A DNA stretch of 64,000 nucleotides from the NCBI RefSeq assembly GCF_052857255.1, contig NC_135505.1, positions 54,734,792-54,798,791 on the forward strand, in the 5' to 3' direction. Made by a program: the position numbers and the translations under genes. The notes beneath the pieces are model-generated. The model ran no database searches and was not told the DNA's origin. It saw only the letters and a list, made by a program, of their open reading frames with translations. Positions within the stretch are counted from its first letter, which is position 1, and the number at the start of each line of letters is the position of its first letter. The stretch comes from Amblyomma americanum. Its lineage: Eukaryota > Arthropoda > Arachnida > Ixodida > Ixodidae. Below are positions 1-11,484 of this stretch, piece by piece.

Positions 1-500
1 TGCCGAAAAAAAATTGCCGCTTCTGTTATGTTTTTTCAGGAAAGTATTTGCCATTTAAAGGGCTGTGAAAACCTTAAAAATTATATGCTTGTTGTGGCTT
101 TTTTTCAAATTTCTTCCACGTCTATGTTGGCCTGACCTTGTACCTTGTCTGCATGAGATTGGCTGCTACATACAGTTTGCTTTTTTGTTGCTCCTTTATT
201 GCCTGTCACAATCTTTACTTTGCGTGGCAGTGTCATGCAGTTTGGGAAGTAATCTGATCTTATTTCTGCATTGGCCTGTAGTGCAAGCTTTTGCATGTGG
301 GGCAGGTTTATGGTGTCCTTTTGTTTGCTGTAACTGCAGTTTGGCAATGAGGGTTAGAGGCTTAGTCCTTTTTTATTTTGATGCAGTGTCATATACTTCA
401 TGCATAAATTATTGAAGTAAGCACTATTTTTTGTAATAAATGAACATGCATTAAAAGTGCACTTAACTCTAAGATGGCTTTCTTTCGGCATGCAGTATTA
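1..500. other. unannotated AT-rich sequence
   Basis: No recognisable gene, RNA or mobile-element domain. Short open frames occur on both strands but have no motif, and their composition is simply T-rich. The right end abuts the 3' end of the minus-strand Penelope-like element. Confidence 0.4.
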
Positions 501-505
501 CATCT

Positions 506-1953
506 TAAAACCAGCCGGAAGACACAAAACAGGAGAAGAGATGAGCACAAGATGAGGCTGATCTAACAACTGAAATTTTATTGAAGGAAAGTGGCAAAAG
601 AAGACCTGCAAAGAGATTCAAGCACACAAGACCCCAAAGCAGTGAGAGGGCAAAAAATAACCGAAAGGCACTGACGTACTAGTAAACCATCTAAAAAACT
701 AATTCCTTATAGTGAAGGTTCACGGACGGTTTAGCCAGGCACTTGTTTTTAGCCTTACTGATGTAGTAAGCCTCAACTATATCAGGACAGATTTATCACT
801 TCCCTAAACCACTGATGTGCCGCAGAAATCAGGCGTGCAAAGAGAAAGGTCGTCCTCCGATGGCATTCACGAGATTGAACGTGCAGTGTCAGGTGAAAAT
901 TCGCCTTCCTCTCTATACAGTGAAAGTGCTCTCAGCCAGGCGCACATTCAGATATCTGCTTGTCTGCCCATAGTAGTTTAAGCTACGAGGCAGTGGAATG
1001 CAAAAAACCGGTTTACTTTTGCAAGTGGTGAACATTTTTTATCTGCCACTGTGCATAGCGGACGATTACCCGTAGTTGTATCAAGCCTAGTTTGAACGAA
1101 GAAGCAAAGGGCTCCTACCTTACTTTTAGCGGTCAAGACAACAGCAACATCATACTTTGGTGCAACTTTCTTGGGATGGTGCGAAATGGCGTGGAGGTAA
1201 GGTATAGAGCCCGTCTTTTTGTGCTGCTCAACTACATCAGCATCATGTGAACGGTGTTCCCTCGAGAGAGTAAAAACACACTCTGACAGGTGCGCAAGAT
1301 GGGCAAGTGGGAACCCAGGTGCCATTGGCTTGGAAACCTGCTCCGAGAATCCATTCTAAACACTGTGATGGCATGACTTCCATAAAGCAGTCGTGATGCA
1401 TGTGATTGTCAACCTGTCCTTCACCAGCCTCGAGTGGTTCAACTCGTAGCTAAGAGGCTTCCTGATATTGGCCTTTGGCGCCAACATATGTGGTCGTCCG
1501 CAAAGCGCAGGTCTAAGTCAAGAAACCACAAACGGTTATGCTTAGTGGAATTCAGACCTAAAAGATAGGCTTTGACCACATGCCTAAAGATTTCTAAAAC
1601 GTCTTGTGCCAACTTATCTGCGCCCTCCTTGTGCAAACAAAATAGGTAGCTATCAACATAACGAAATGCTACTATGCCGAGGCCTTCCAAACAGGGCTTT
1701 GGTGCGGTATCGACTCTGGACAGAAGAATGTCGCGGAGGAACAGTGCAACCTGGGACCCTCTGCATATGCCTGATTTATGATGTAAATACCGCCTTGCCA
1801 ACTCACAAAAGTGGAGTTCTGTGGAGTTCTAGTTTCTTGTGGACAGCAACCTGGGCAGGTGCTCTGCAGTGAGTATCGACATGGAGGGCCTGCACTATTC
1901 ATTGTCACATGATAGACCTCTGAGGTATGTGCAAACTGCATCAGGGTGAACAA
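506..1953 (-). pseudogene. Penelope-like retroelement, 5'-truncated copy (RT core to GIY-YIG tail)
   Basis: Reads right to left. A fragment with FVSWQGGIY is followed in another frame by FLRDILLSRVD, then by GLGIVAFRYVDSYLF, a degenerate form of the RT catalytic motif (usually YVDDYLV). FLDLDLRFADDHICW follows, and then a linker with SIPYLHAISHHPKKVAPKYDV in a broken frame (about 978-1325). The end carries a GIY-YIG-like remnant with VFCIPL and YYGQTSRYLNVRL (about 900-1030). The order RT, linker, GIY-YIG is diagnostic for Penelope-like elements. Known PLEs use RT plus this endonuclease for target-primed integration. Several stops and frameshifts are present and the N-terminus is missing, so this copy is dead. 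The 3' end, about 506-590, has an AATAAA-like signal on the minus strand (CAATAAAATTT). The family is also related to the PLE units at 8.2-17.2 kb. Confidence 0.8.
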
Positions 1954-2019
1954 TGAACATGCTTTTATAGATGATTGCGTGATTTCGGTTGCTGGCTTCT
2001 TGGGGCTGTTGTCCTTTTA

Positions 2020-3558
2020 CTTCAAATCCGCATTTGTCAGTTGGCAGGGTGGTATTTACACGCAGGTCGTACCTTTGCTCAGCAACATTTTTTTGTCTAA
2101 AGTCAATAAGGCATTAGAGCCCTGTTTGGAAGACCTTGGCATAGTAGCATTTCGTTGTGTTCATGACTGTAATTTTCCTGGACATAGAAGGCTCAGATAA
2201 GTTGGCACAAGATGTTTTAGGAGTCTAAGGCATGCGGTCAAGGCCTGTCTTTTACATCAGAATTGTCTAAGCAGAACCAATAGCAGTTTCTTGATGCAGA
2301 CTTGCGCTTTGTGGACGAATATGTTTGTCGGGGCTACAGCTAAAGATCGGGGAAGGCTCTTTTTAGCTACGAGTTGGACCACTCGTTGTTGGGGAAGGAT
2401 AGTGAAGAGGTGTATTTGTCGCTGGTTAAGGTCAGTAAAGATGGAAACACTTGATGGGTGTGCAATCGTGTGCATGGCATCAGCTTTAGATAAGTCATGC
2501 CATCACTGCTGAGGACGCATTCTTGTAGCAGGTTTCCAAGCAGCTGGGTTCCCACTTGCCCATCTCAACAACCTGTCATAGTATGTTTTCACTCGCTCGA
2601 GGGTAAATAGCACATACTCCGATGATGCTGATACACCTTACTTCCACAGTATTTCACAGTCTCAAGAAAGTCGCGGGAAAGCGTAATCCTGCTGTTGTCT
2701 TAACGGCGAAGTGCAAGACAGGAGGCCTTTGCGCCGCCATTAAAAAGGCTTGATAAAACTGGGTACTTGTCCACAATGGACAGTGTCACAAAAAAGGTTC
2801 ACCACTTGCAAAAGTAATGGAGTTTATTGCGTTCCACTGCCTTATGGCTGCAACTAATATGAGCAGACAGGCAGATATTTGAATTTGCACTTGACTGAGC
2901 ACATTCACTCTATAGGGGGAAGGCAAATTCTAATCTGGCACTGTATGCTCAATCTTGTGAATGCAAATCTGAGGATGTCATGTCTCTTTGCACGCCTAAT
3001 TTCCACGACACATCAGTGGTTTATGGAAGGGATAAATCTGTCGGTAGATAGTTGAGGCTTACTACATCCGTAAGGCTAAGGACACGTGTGGCTAAGCCAT
3101 CGGAAAACCTTCACCGTAAGGAATTTGCTTTTTTACATGATTCATTAGTATGCCAGTGACCTTTGATTGCACTTCGCCCTTTCACTGCTTTGGGTTATTG
3201 TGCGCTTGTATCTCTTCGCGGGTCTCCTTTTGCGGCTTTCCTTCAATGATGCCGCCGCAGTGGCTCAGTGGTTATGGCGCTCGGCTGCTGGCCCAAAAGA
3301 CGCAGGTTCGATCCTGGCCGCACCAGTCAAATTTCAATCGAGGCGAAATTTTAGAGGCCCGTGTACTGTGCGTTGTCAGTGCACGCTAATGAACCCCAGG
3401 TGTTCGAAATTTCTGGAGCCCTCCACTACGGCGTCCCTCATAGCCTGAGTCGCTTTGGGACGTTAAACCCTCACAAATCAAATAATCAAAATCTTCAATT
3501 AAATTTTTGTTAGTCCCGCCTCTTGAGCTCATGTCTTCTTGTGTGTTCTGGCTGGTTT
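2020..3558 (+). pseudogene. Penelope-like retroelement, 5'-truncated copy interrupted by a SINE
   Basis: Plus-strand partner of the copy at 506-1953. About 2030-2170 encodes FVSWQGGIYTQVVPLLSNIF followed by SKVNKALEPCLEDLGIVAF, the RT region just upstream of the catalytic aspartates; the catalytic motif itself has decayed to RCVHDC. After a frame change come ALDKSCHHC (about 2490) and a GIY-YIG remnant, GVYCVPLPYG then YEQTGRYLN (about 2815-2885). The 3' part matches the minus-strand copy in reverse complement to about 3558 (shared GGCTGGTTTT), except for a 245-bp SINE at 3248-3492. Multiple stops; non-functional. The two copies lie head to head around about 1960-2020, so together they form an imperfect 3-kb palindrome. 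Confidence 0.78.
3248..3492 (+). mobile_element. tRNA-derived SINE (Ruka-like) with target-site duplication
   Basis: The 5' head resembles a tRNA, with an A-box TGGCTCAGTGG at 3261-3271 and a B-box GGTTCGATCC at 3305-3314, spaced as in an internal RNA polymerase III promoter. A tRNA-unrelated body follows, ending in GGGACGTTAAACCC and a CAAATCAAATAATC-type tail. The element is flanked by the 7-bp direct repeat CTTCAAT at 3241-3247 and 3493-3499. The inverted sister PLE copy carries the unoccupied site at 580-586. Ruka is a tick SINE family known from the literature; assignment to it is by resemblance of head and tail. It depends on LINE machinery for movement. Confidence 0.85.
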
Positions 3559-3599
3559 TAGGGTGAGTCAGTACCACTCGGCCAGTCATAAGCCTTGTT

Positions 3600-4440
3600 C
3601 AGTATTACAACATTTTGAATAAAGTGAGAAGTTTACTAGGCTATGTTGCCGGGGATCGTGTCCGCAGCAGTTTTGGGCAACTCAGAAGAGATAGCTTCAT
3701 AGTATTGGTTGTGTAATTGGCAGAGGATGATGTGAGGATGCTGCTCGAAAAGAAAATTTCATAATCGGATAATTATTTACAGCCAAAAATGTCCAAAAAG
3801 TGGCTGGGCCAGAGAAAAAGTGCCGCGAAATTTGAAAACGCTGTAAGTAGGTGGAGCTACAGCGTAGTGCCAAGTTTGAAAATCTGGAAGTATGGACAAA
3901 GCCAAAGTTTGGCGCCAAGTTTGAAAACTCGAAATGAGCAATCACGTGACCAGTGATAAGTGTCCTATACTTAACCTGGAGATAGGAAAAAGAATGATAA
4001 ATTAGATGCAATTAGGTAATTATTGAGAAGCGAAAGGCAATGATCGCGTGATTAGACTGGGCGGGTATTCAGTGAGTGGGCAGGAACGATCCGTGGAGGG
4101 AAATTTGAAAACTCGAAATCGTTGCTGGGATGAAATGAGGGTAAAATAAGAGTTAATTGATAACCAATCAAGTCAACGAGAAAACAACCATGGCGCCAAT
4201 TTTGAAAGGCGACCAGTGTCGAGAAAGCATCAACGCTTTCACATTTTTTTTGCGCAGGTAGCTGCGGTGATCTCTATTTTTTGTTTTTTTCAGCCAAGAC
4301 AAAAACCATTTTTCTTGGCTCATGGGCGATATATCTAGGAACCTGCGGCCAGGACAACGCTGGACAGCATGCATCCGCAAGCTCAAAAAAAAAGCACGAA
4401 ACAGTAAATAAATATTGATCATTTTCATTTCAATTCTAGT
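3600..4440. other. unannotated sequence with recurrent TTTGAAAA-rich motifs
   Basis: No coding or RNA feature recognised. Short phrases such as AGTTTGAAAA and GAAAACTCGAAAT recur near 3830, 3875, 3925, 4110 and 4200. This suggests an old, decayed repeat, but no unit could be defined. Confidence 0.3.
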
Positions 4441-4477
4441 GGTTTTGTGCACAAATTACTCTGGAATGCACAAAGCT

Positions 4478-4568
4478 TGTGTTAATTGACAGGCGACCAT
4501 TAACAAGCTGTGCATTTTTGTGCATAGCCTGCTCCAGAACACAAATCCTGTGTTAATTGACAGGTGAC
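4478..4568 (+). repeat. pair of 20-bp direct repeats
   Basis: TGTGTTAATTGACAGGCGAC at 4478-4497 recurs with one change at 4549-4568, 71 bp apart. Both lie just upstream of the minisatellite. They may be a two-unit remnant of a longer tandem repeat. Confidence 0.6.
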
Positions 4569-4599
4569 AGTAACGACTGTTACACAGTGTGCGAGCACT

Positions 4600-4825
4600 A
4601 CACAAGACACACTACAGAAGACAAGGCAAATTACAGAAGACAAGACAGACTACAGAAGTCAAGACAGACTACAAAAGAGAGGACAAACTACAGAAGACAG
4701 ACTATAAAAGACAAGACAGACTACAGAACACAGGACTACAAAAGACAAGACAGACGACAGAAGACAAGACAGACTACACAAGACATGCCCAAAATACGAC
4801 AAGACAACAGACTACAGAAATTTTC
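4600..4825 (+). repeat. minisatellite, unit about 20 bp (ACTACAGAAGACAAGACAG type)
   Basis: About eleven degenerate units of roughly 20 bp, each built from ACTACA and AGACAAGACAG blocks, run from 4600 to 4825. Open frames across it only reflect the repeat (K/T/Q/D-rich) and are not taken as genes. Confidence 0.85.
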
Positions 4826-4894
4826 TGTCTTAGAATCCTGTAGTGCGTTTTGACTGGGATATATAACGCAACTGCTGAAAGTGAAGGAGATATA

Positions 4895-5370
4895 ATTAGG
4901 CTCTGATGGATATCAAGTTATCTTGGAACCAGCAGAAACGAGAGAGCTGACGTGTGCGCTGCTCAAGCTAGCTGGCTTTAAGGAAAGTTACGACTGTAAA
5001 TATACTCTAGGCGGATCGATAATGTTAGTGAAAAATATACTTAAAGAAAAATGACAGTTTACATGGAAGAGAGAAGAAATTAAAAAAACTGCATTTAGTG
5101 AAACCTATTCTGAGAGAATGGAGATCATGCAGCAATCAGGAACGTTTGATAGAGGTAATTGTTTGCTGCCTGCGCCTCGGGCACTGATACCTAACACATA
5201 ACTTTCTACTGACAAAAGAAAACAAACCTTTGTGTGAGAAATGTGGAGATGAGCTCACAGTAAATCACATCTTATTCTCGTGCACAGAAGTCGAACGGCT
5301 AAAGAAAAAATATTTTACACTATTTTACAATAAACGCATTCTCTTCCACGAAAATATAATTTAGGAGGTA
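4895..5370 (+). pseudogene. LINE 3' fragment: RNase H tail and Cys/His knuckle
   Basis: About 4905-4975 encodes SRNERADVCAAQASWL, matching the end of a LINE RNase H domain (GNERAD block). After frame breaks, about 5225-5365 encodes PLCEKCGDELTVNHILFSC with the C-x2-C...H-x4-C spacing seen at the C-terminus of many non-LTR retrotransposon pol proteins, ending at a TAG near 5363. The RT is absent. It is an old 5'-truncated insertion, and the clade cannot be fixed from so short a piece. Confidence 0.65.
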
Positions 5371-5611
5371 AAGTACTTGTAGTTATTTTGTCTGTTTTTA
5401 GTTTTCGGAAAGAAGCGGCAATGTTAACCAAAATGTAATATCACCGACGCATTATTTCTAAAAACTCTTACCATGTGAGTTGACGCATTTTGTGTTGCAC
5501 CTCATTCATTTTCTCAGGCCTGAGAAGAAGGCTGAGGTCTACATTTGATTTGTATGGCTCCTTGGAGTCCATGTCCGGACAAGGGCTGTCGCTGAGGACA
5601 CCCAATATTTG

Positions 5612-6296
5612 AAATTATACCATGTCTTTGGCGCATGATAGCCTGAGTTGCTTATGCGCAACAAAACCCAATACAATTCAACACCTTTAGTTGGGATTAT
5701 CTTTGACGGCCTGTGCACATTTTTAACGCCAGTCTCGTCCGCATTGAAAATTTGAGATGGCCTGCGCTGTTCTTTGGAAAAAATTATTTCCAAATGGTCA
5801 AATTACTCCCTCACTGGAGACCTTGAATGTGCCTGGACTCAGAGCATTGAAAGTCTTTCCGGTTTTCGAGTCGATAACTCCGCATGATTACGGCCAAAGT
5901 AGGAGGTGGGGAAATCTTTTGCTGCGATCTTGCGGTCTGTGTTAAATAGATGAGACATTTTGTTTGCTTCATAGAAGTCATAAAAGAGTTCCCCAACATC
6001 CCTGCACGTCATTCCAAAGAGGCATTTCTCCACACAAAAAATCTGCCCTACGAGAATTTATTCTTACTTCGAGGAAGAAATTTGTCTGTTTCATCCAAGC
6101 TGCTTCTTGCAAATCACGTAAGAACCATGCGTTTTCAGTCATTTTGCTCGTTTTGAACGGCATCCTTATGCACAGAGAAGGCTTTCTCTGCATCCCGAAT
6201 AGAACGTTTTCGCTAGCGCACGCTTTCGAGAGCCTTCTTCATATTGGCGTCGCTGCACGCCGCCCTCGTCGGGTTTCTTTTGAATGTGCGGGCCAT
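5612..6296 (-). pseudogene. pogo/Tigger-type transposase, truncated (left palindrome arm)
   Basis: Minus-strand copy of the fragment at 27404-28084. The start is ATG at 6296-6294 with MARTFKRNPTRAA, followed by a psq-type helix-turn-helix (KKALESV...RSIRDAEKAF). It is broken by in-frame stops. Downstream frames encode a CENP-B-type HTH region (LSTRKPERLSML) and then FNADETGVKNVHRPSKI (about 5690-5745), around the first aspartate of the pogo/Tc1 DDE domain. Homology to the other arm stops at AAATTATACC (about 5612-5621), before the remaining catalytic residues, so the gene is 3'-truncated at the arm boundary. Known family role: cut-and-paste transposition. This copy cannot encode an active enzyme. 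Confidence 0.75.
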
Positions 6297-6739
6297 TCTA
6301 GAAAACGACCGAAAAAACCAGAGCTAAGAATGCACTTAGCGCGAGGAGAGACTGTAATTCTTAACCCGATCGACGAACTGTCGAGTTTTGCTCATTCCAT
6401 AGGTTTCTACAGAATCAATTTCATAGTCATAAAGAATACCACATAGGGAACTGTAATTGCTTTCACAGCTAGCCAAGAAGATTCAGTAAAAACACAAATA
6501 CGTACCTTGTTGCAATAGTTCACGGCTACGCTCCTGCACAGGTGCAAAGAAACGGGGCTTCAGAATTTTGCACCTTTTTGGCGGAACAACCACCTCCATG
6601 AAAGTCGATACAGAATTTTTTTTGGAAGTGGACAAAACAAGAATAACGCCATTTTTTACACGCGTTTATTGAACACTCAGCGGCATTTATTGTTGGTTTA
6701 GAAACCTACTTAAATTTATAAAAATTTACGAAAGATGTG

Positions 6740-6790
6740 GCTAGATGAGACGTGTCTCATTTTGCCCAATGTCTCAGTTTACCCCGACCA
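6740..6790. repeat. pogo/Tigger terminal-like motif (GAGACGTGTCTCATTTTGCCC)
   Basis: Lies 5' of the transposase start in the left arm. It contains TGAGACGTGTCTCA, itself palindromic, followed by TTTTGCCC. Its mirror occurs at about 26920-26960 in the right arm, and a related motif, GGGGCAAAATGAGACA, occurs at about 42053-42068 beside the transposase 3' fragment. A shared motif near the transposase ends fits terminal inverted repeats of one family. This is inferred, not proven. Confidence 0.5.
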
Positions 6791-7250
6791 ACCTTCTGCG
6801 ACGGGGAACCCATGAACGGGTGCTTAACGGGAGTCGCGTTAATAACCTAATATCTTTGCAAAAGCAGAATTTTAGTGCAGTTAAAGGAGTCAGAATACGA
6901 AATAAAATAGCGCAATCCCGAATGAGCTCGGTGGTCTTATGCCGGAGAAAACGCGGCTTAACATCTTTTAAAAGACATAGGATGTAACGTACAGAGCCTG
7001 CGCGGAGCTTTTAAGCTTGCTAAATGGAGATTTTAAAATAAGAGCGGCAGACGTACAATTCAGGGAAATCGCCCTCTCTTGCTTCAGTCGTCGTCACCTG
7101 TCCAACTGGCCAAACAGCATGCAGTATAGCAAACTTCGAATCTGCCCTCAAGTGCGCTTTACACGCTGTGGCTTGCTAAATGGTACATCATACTGAGGAC
7201 TGGAGCGCAGTTGCAACACGCACGAGAAAGAAGGACTGATACACCTTATA

Positions 7251-7253
<3 letters not shown>

Positions 7254-7286
<33 letters not shown>
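7254..7286. repeat. (TA)n microsatellite, unexpanded junction
   Basis: About 33 bp of (TA)n. Its flanks (reverse complement: CTCAGGGCAGTTTGCATATA before, ATTATAAGGTGTATCAGTCC after) match the two edges of the satellite array in the right arm. Here no satellite monomer intervenes, so this position is the pre-expansion counterpart of 18096-26453. Confidence 0.85.
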
Positions 7287-7287
<1 letters not shown>

Positions 7288-8229
7288 GACATATATGCAA
7301 ACTGCCCTGAGGTAGAGATAAAAGAAAAGAATCTCTGCAGAGTCATTTTACGAAAGATTGACCGAAACATACAGTTTACCTGCATAGGGCTTAGCACTGC
7401 TAATAATTACTCAATTCGACCTGGTATTTGCAGCTCGGGAACATTGCAGATAGAGATCACAAGATACTCGAGAGGAAATTCCGAAAAATACTTCGGCACA
7501 ATATTTAACTTTGTTACCTTGAGGAGGTCTCAAAAAGTCCGTGAGCAGTGTTAACTTTGTTACCCTTAGGAGCTGCAAAAAATTCCTAGCAGTGCATCTT
7601 CAAACCGGCGGCCGTACCAAGCTTATGTTAGATTTTTAATAATTACTCAAGAGAGAAACAAAATAACGAACAATCACCTGAGAAAAAAAAAACTTTCATA
7701 TCAGAATCGGCGAAAAATAACTGCATAAAAACTTGTGCGACGTGGGCGCGAAAATAAGCAAATGCACATATTTCTTCCTCACAGTCACATTCGCTTACGA
7801 TCCTGCAGGGCAGAAGTCGAGGTGGACAGAACTTAAGTTCGCAGAAAACTGTTGTTAAACCTTGGAACGCGACAACCACGACCATGTAGCTGATGCCTTT
7901 CTTGGGTACGGGCTGCTAAGTCTGCCTGCCGCCGTATAGGTCGGCAAGAATCTCAAAAACATCGGCTTCGGTTGTGCGAGATTGCCCGTCGACTCGGATC
8001 GGACCGTAAGCTTGTATTTCACTCAAACATTAGTGTTACTGCCCCTGACTTGAGCTCCTGTATGTCGTACACCTAAAACATATTATTGTTGAATTTATGT
8101 CTGTTATCCGTCTGCTATTTTACACGCCTTTACCAGCTCAATTAATTCGCTAAAATGTTTTTAAACCATAACATTAGGAAGTAGTTGTTAAGAAGACAGA
8201 TTAATTGAAGTCTTCGCTCAGTGTGCATA

Positions 8230-11200
8230 ATCTGCACAGGGGCAAGACATTTTTCAGGTAAGAATTCGAATACTGTTCACGGAGTGTACAGCTTGATGGT
8301 AACGGTAAGTGCATATCGACCTGTTCGTGCATGTCAATGTTGCCCTTTCGAGATAAACTCATGGCCCACTGGACCTGCAATGTGGAGAGTGCAGGCATTA
8401 ATCAAGGTGTGCAATCACATTAAAAACTGCCGCTCTTACGTGTATCTCTTATCGCCGCCGATTTTCTTTATTTGACTTCAACCGTATGCAATAGCATGGC
8501 AGCTATAAACAGCTAAAATGAAATGCTGAGCTAAAATAAGACTAGCTGAAATGAAATTGCTGACAATTGCTCGCTCACCAGCCAAACTAGCCGCGTGTCA
8601 CTGTTTATAGCGTAAATATTTGTTGCGTTCTTGTTGGTATGTAATGCATTTACAGCCACGCGCCTTTCATCCGCGGTGCCATGTGACCCGATTTTGTTGC
8701 TAATTTCAAAATGCGACCTCGGCTATCGACATCCCCTGGAGTAAAAGTGCGCAGAGCGCATGTATTCGCGAAAAATTTTCTGTCGCACTGTAGCTAAAAA
8801 TAATAGACTCTTTGGCATGGATAAAGTGCGAAAACGTTCAGACAACAAGCAACAGTACTACGGAATACATTTACAAACAGAACTTTTCTCTCGTTCCTCA
8901 GTCTCGTCTGGGCGCTTTTCTCTTTTTCTCTTTGTCAACCCGGTGCACCTAACCTCCGCTCTCTTCAAATGGTTGTGCAGTTATTGACACAGAAATGTAG
9001 GAACAAGTACAAGAGTTAAAAACAACTCAAATCTCGTCGGTGGCAAAGGTTGGCTCCGTTTATAGCTAGTGGCTAAACTCCTACTAGCCCTTTATCGTGA
9101 CGGGAACGTAGTTCTTCACACGAAGTTTATTAAGAAAAACAATTTCTATTATATTATTGCTAATGCGTTTTCTGTTTATTCACGATAGAAAATGTTTTAT
9201 GTACTATTCTACATAGTGCTCGCATCAGATGAGGCGGCGAAATATCAGAGGTCATGCAAAATGTCGCAGCACTTGATGGCACAACTGCGTTCGTGGTTAC
9301 ACAGCCTTAGAAAGGTTTAATGATTACTATTTGTGCTCGAAGCTTTAGACATGTAGAAATATCTGCGTGCTTACTCCAAGCAAAAAATATTATCGTGCCC
9401 CTCAAGATGGCAGCTCTCTGAACTTGCTATGAAACCAGCATCGTGCGCTTACTGAAAAGGACTCGCAGGCTGCACCACTATTTTCAATTGAGGTGTCCAA
9501 CATCTGTACTGATAGTACCGTTAGTGCGCCACTCATTCACATGAACTACCTGAATCTCATTTCCTTCCGCATTTTCAATATACTTAGTCTTGTGTTAGTT
9601 ATATCCCCTGTATCCCCTGTGTTATCGCCTGTGATACCGCCAGTATAGCTGTACTGCCTTGGTTAGATATACTCCCTTGTATATTAAGCACAGAGGCAGT
9701 TCAGAGCTACCTGTTAGCACCAGAGTGTGCTTGTGGGGATCAATCGTACTTTTCCGGTCCTATTACGTGGTAAAAATGATTACGCCTGTTTTAATGCAGT
9801 TGTATCCGTTCACTTTTTTGAACACCACTGTAAAACGTCCTCACGTATTCGCACCACCTTCAATCTGTTTAGGAGGTGCTGAAGACGAGAAAAGGATATG
9901 ACTTTGAACACGCTTGCTAAACAGGTACAAGTGTTTCAAAAAAGACCAGGAGAGCAGATACTTTGTCTAGTTGGTTGATAATCATAGTGAAGAAGTTGGC
10001 GTGGAAAACGAGGACAAGAGTAGACAGACAAAGACCTCGAGCAATACTCACGACTGAAGGTTTGTTCTATACATATGCTCGAATAAACGAAAAACAATCC
10101 AGAAGAAAACAATAATGTCCTGAACACCCCCTGTTACGCCGTGAAGCCCAATGATTTCAAGAACAGATACTCCGGATCAGAGAAGCGGACGGTTGTCTGA
10201 CTAATGTACTTCTCTCCACTGATGTGCATACGGAAGGCTTCCATAAGCACACGCGTGAGTTGATCCCTGTGCCTGAATAGGAAGGTCGTTTTGCCGGAAA
10301 GCGATTCGCACTGGAATTTGTTTTTCTTGACGTTTTTGCTGCACGTGCGGCAATGTTCAGGGAGATTGTCAAGAGAATCTCCCCCGAGTAATCTTCGGTG
10401 TTCTCCTCAAGTTTCGCAACGTCCGGTTTTGACAGTGTATACCCTTCGCGAGATAACGGCAATTTCAATATAACCCCCTCCCCCTGGCACACTTAACGAA
10501 CGACGCTTGGTGTTTAATGCTGCAGCATTTTTTCTCTGTCATGCCGTCCTTTCGCCTCCTTCTTCCATCCCGCTGTGCACCTGAGAACAGATTGATTCCG
10601 ACTTTAGAGCGGCAAAAAACGCAATCCGAATGCTTTAACGCGCAGCTACATTTTAAGCCCATGTGCCAATCTGTGCGCGTATGGCATGAAGGCAACACTT
10701 CGACGCTCTGTTTCCAGAGGTTTTATTCGCGTCAAAGCGTTGATCCACCTTACCAACCTTCCACTAGCTTCTGCGATTATATTCTGAGGGTACCCTCTTA
10801 CTTTTACATTCTTCAACTGGGATGTAACACTTTCATTAATTGCATGGGGGAAGGACTTGGCGATGGCCGCCTTCTGACAGGAAGTGAATGTCTAGGTCTT
10901 TATGACTTTGGAATGGCCGGCTGAATAATCAAGCAATGTTGTGTTGGCCTAGGGGGGTATACTTGCTGCCTGTTGACTGTTGAGACTTATGCCTGAAGTG
11001 GAAAACTGAATCTAACTACTGTAGAGCACTGCGTTTTTTTACTGGAGAAGCGCTCGTCTATGTCAGTCTACGCTTGTTTTCGTTTTTCCGACGTCAACTT
11101 TTCAATATACTAAATTTTCTTTAATGAGGCCTACAATCATCACTGTCTATAAAACTGATCATTTGAGAACTCATTTGTGGCGGACATTTTAGGTAAGCTG

Positions 11201-11460
11201 TGATCCGAAGCACATCACCTGCACGCGCAATGTTTGCGTTATTACAGAGGTCCGCCTGTCCTGGTTTGCCCGGTGGATGCTCCTACGCGGGGCATGAACA
11301 TCTAAAGACCTTGGAGGACTGGCACACCCTGCTGCGGTCAAAGGACGCGGCCAGTCAGACCATCGCCACACGCCGGGCCACCAGTGCTGTGGACGTTCGA
11401 AACAATCATTTGAGGGCAGTGGGGTTGTTCGGGAACGCAGGGGCCGCATGCTCCAAAATC
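8230..11460 (-). mobile_element. Penelope-like unit 1 (minus strand)
   Basis: About 3.2-kb unit repeated directly at 11655-14793 and inverted (inner part) at 14793-17160. It reads right to left. 10650-10885 encodes TSCQKAAIAKSFPHAINES, QLKNVKVRGYPQNII and then RRSVAFMPYAHRLAHGLKM: the PLE linker between RT and endonuclease (compare IPYLHAISH in the 1-kb copy). About 10140-10610 encodes the endonuclease region with SIKHQASFVKCARG, VYTVKTGRC, NLPEHCRTC, FLFRHRDQLTRVLMEAF and HISGEKYISQTTVRFSD in shifted frames. The YIG part is replaced by YTV. The RT catalytic core is not visible upstream. The 2 kb beyond the tail (8.2-10.1 kb) has no recognised coding content and may be PLE terminal sequence. 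Dead copy. Confidence 0.72.
11040..11460. repeat. 420-bp segment repeated directly at 14460-14793
   Basis: Shared landmarks include ATCACTGTCTATAAA, CATCTAAAGAC and GGAGGACTGGCACA, and the segment ends at CAATCATTTGAGG in both copies. It marks the upstream end of the tandem PLE units 1 and 2. The function is unknown and I recognise no protein motif in any frame. Confidence 0.75.
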
Positions 11461-11484
11461 ATTTGTTAAAATAAATTTTTTCTC

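Larger units (their letters stand above)
5612..10612. repeat. left arm of a 22.5-kb inverted repeat
   Basis: The whole arm is found in reverse complement at 14793-28084, counting out the satellite array and its TA flanks there. Outer part: 5612-7400 pairs with about 26330-28084 (Tigger fragment, terminal-like motif, TA junction). Inner part: 7400-10612 pairs with 14793-18010. Checked anchors include GGTATAATTT at the outer ends, the GATTACTT/AAGTAATC-rich middle, and the block around 10560-10610 that matches 14793-14850. By eye the arms are roughly 85-90% identical. Confidence 0.85.

Noticed and set aside
65..415. 116-codon hydrophobic frame near the window start
   Set aside because: T-rich composition explains the hydrophobicity; no signal-peptide logic, motif or context supports a gene.
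3248..3320. functional tRNA gene
   Set aside because: A- and B-boxes are present but the acceptor stem does not close and a SINE body with target duplications follows.
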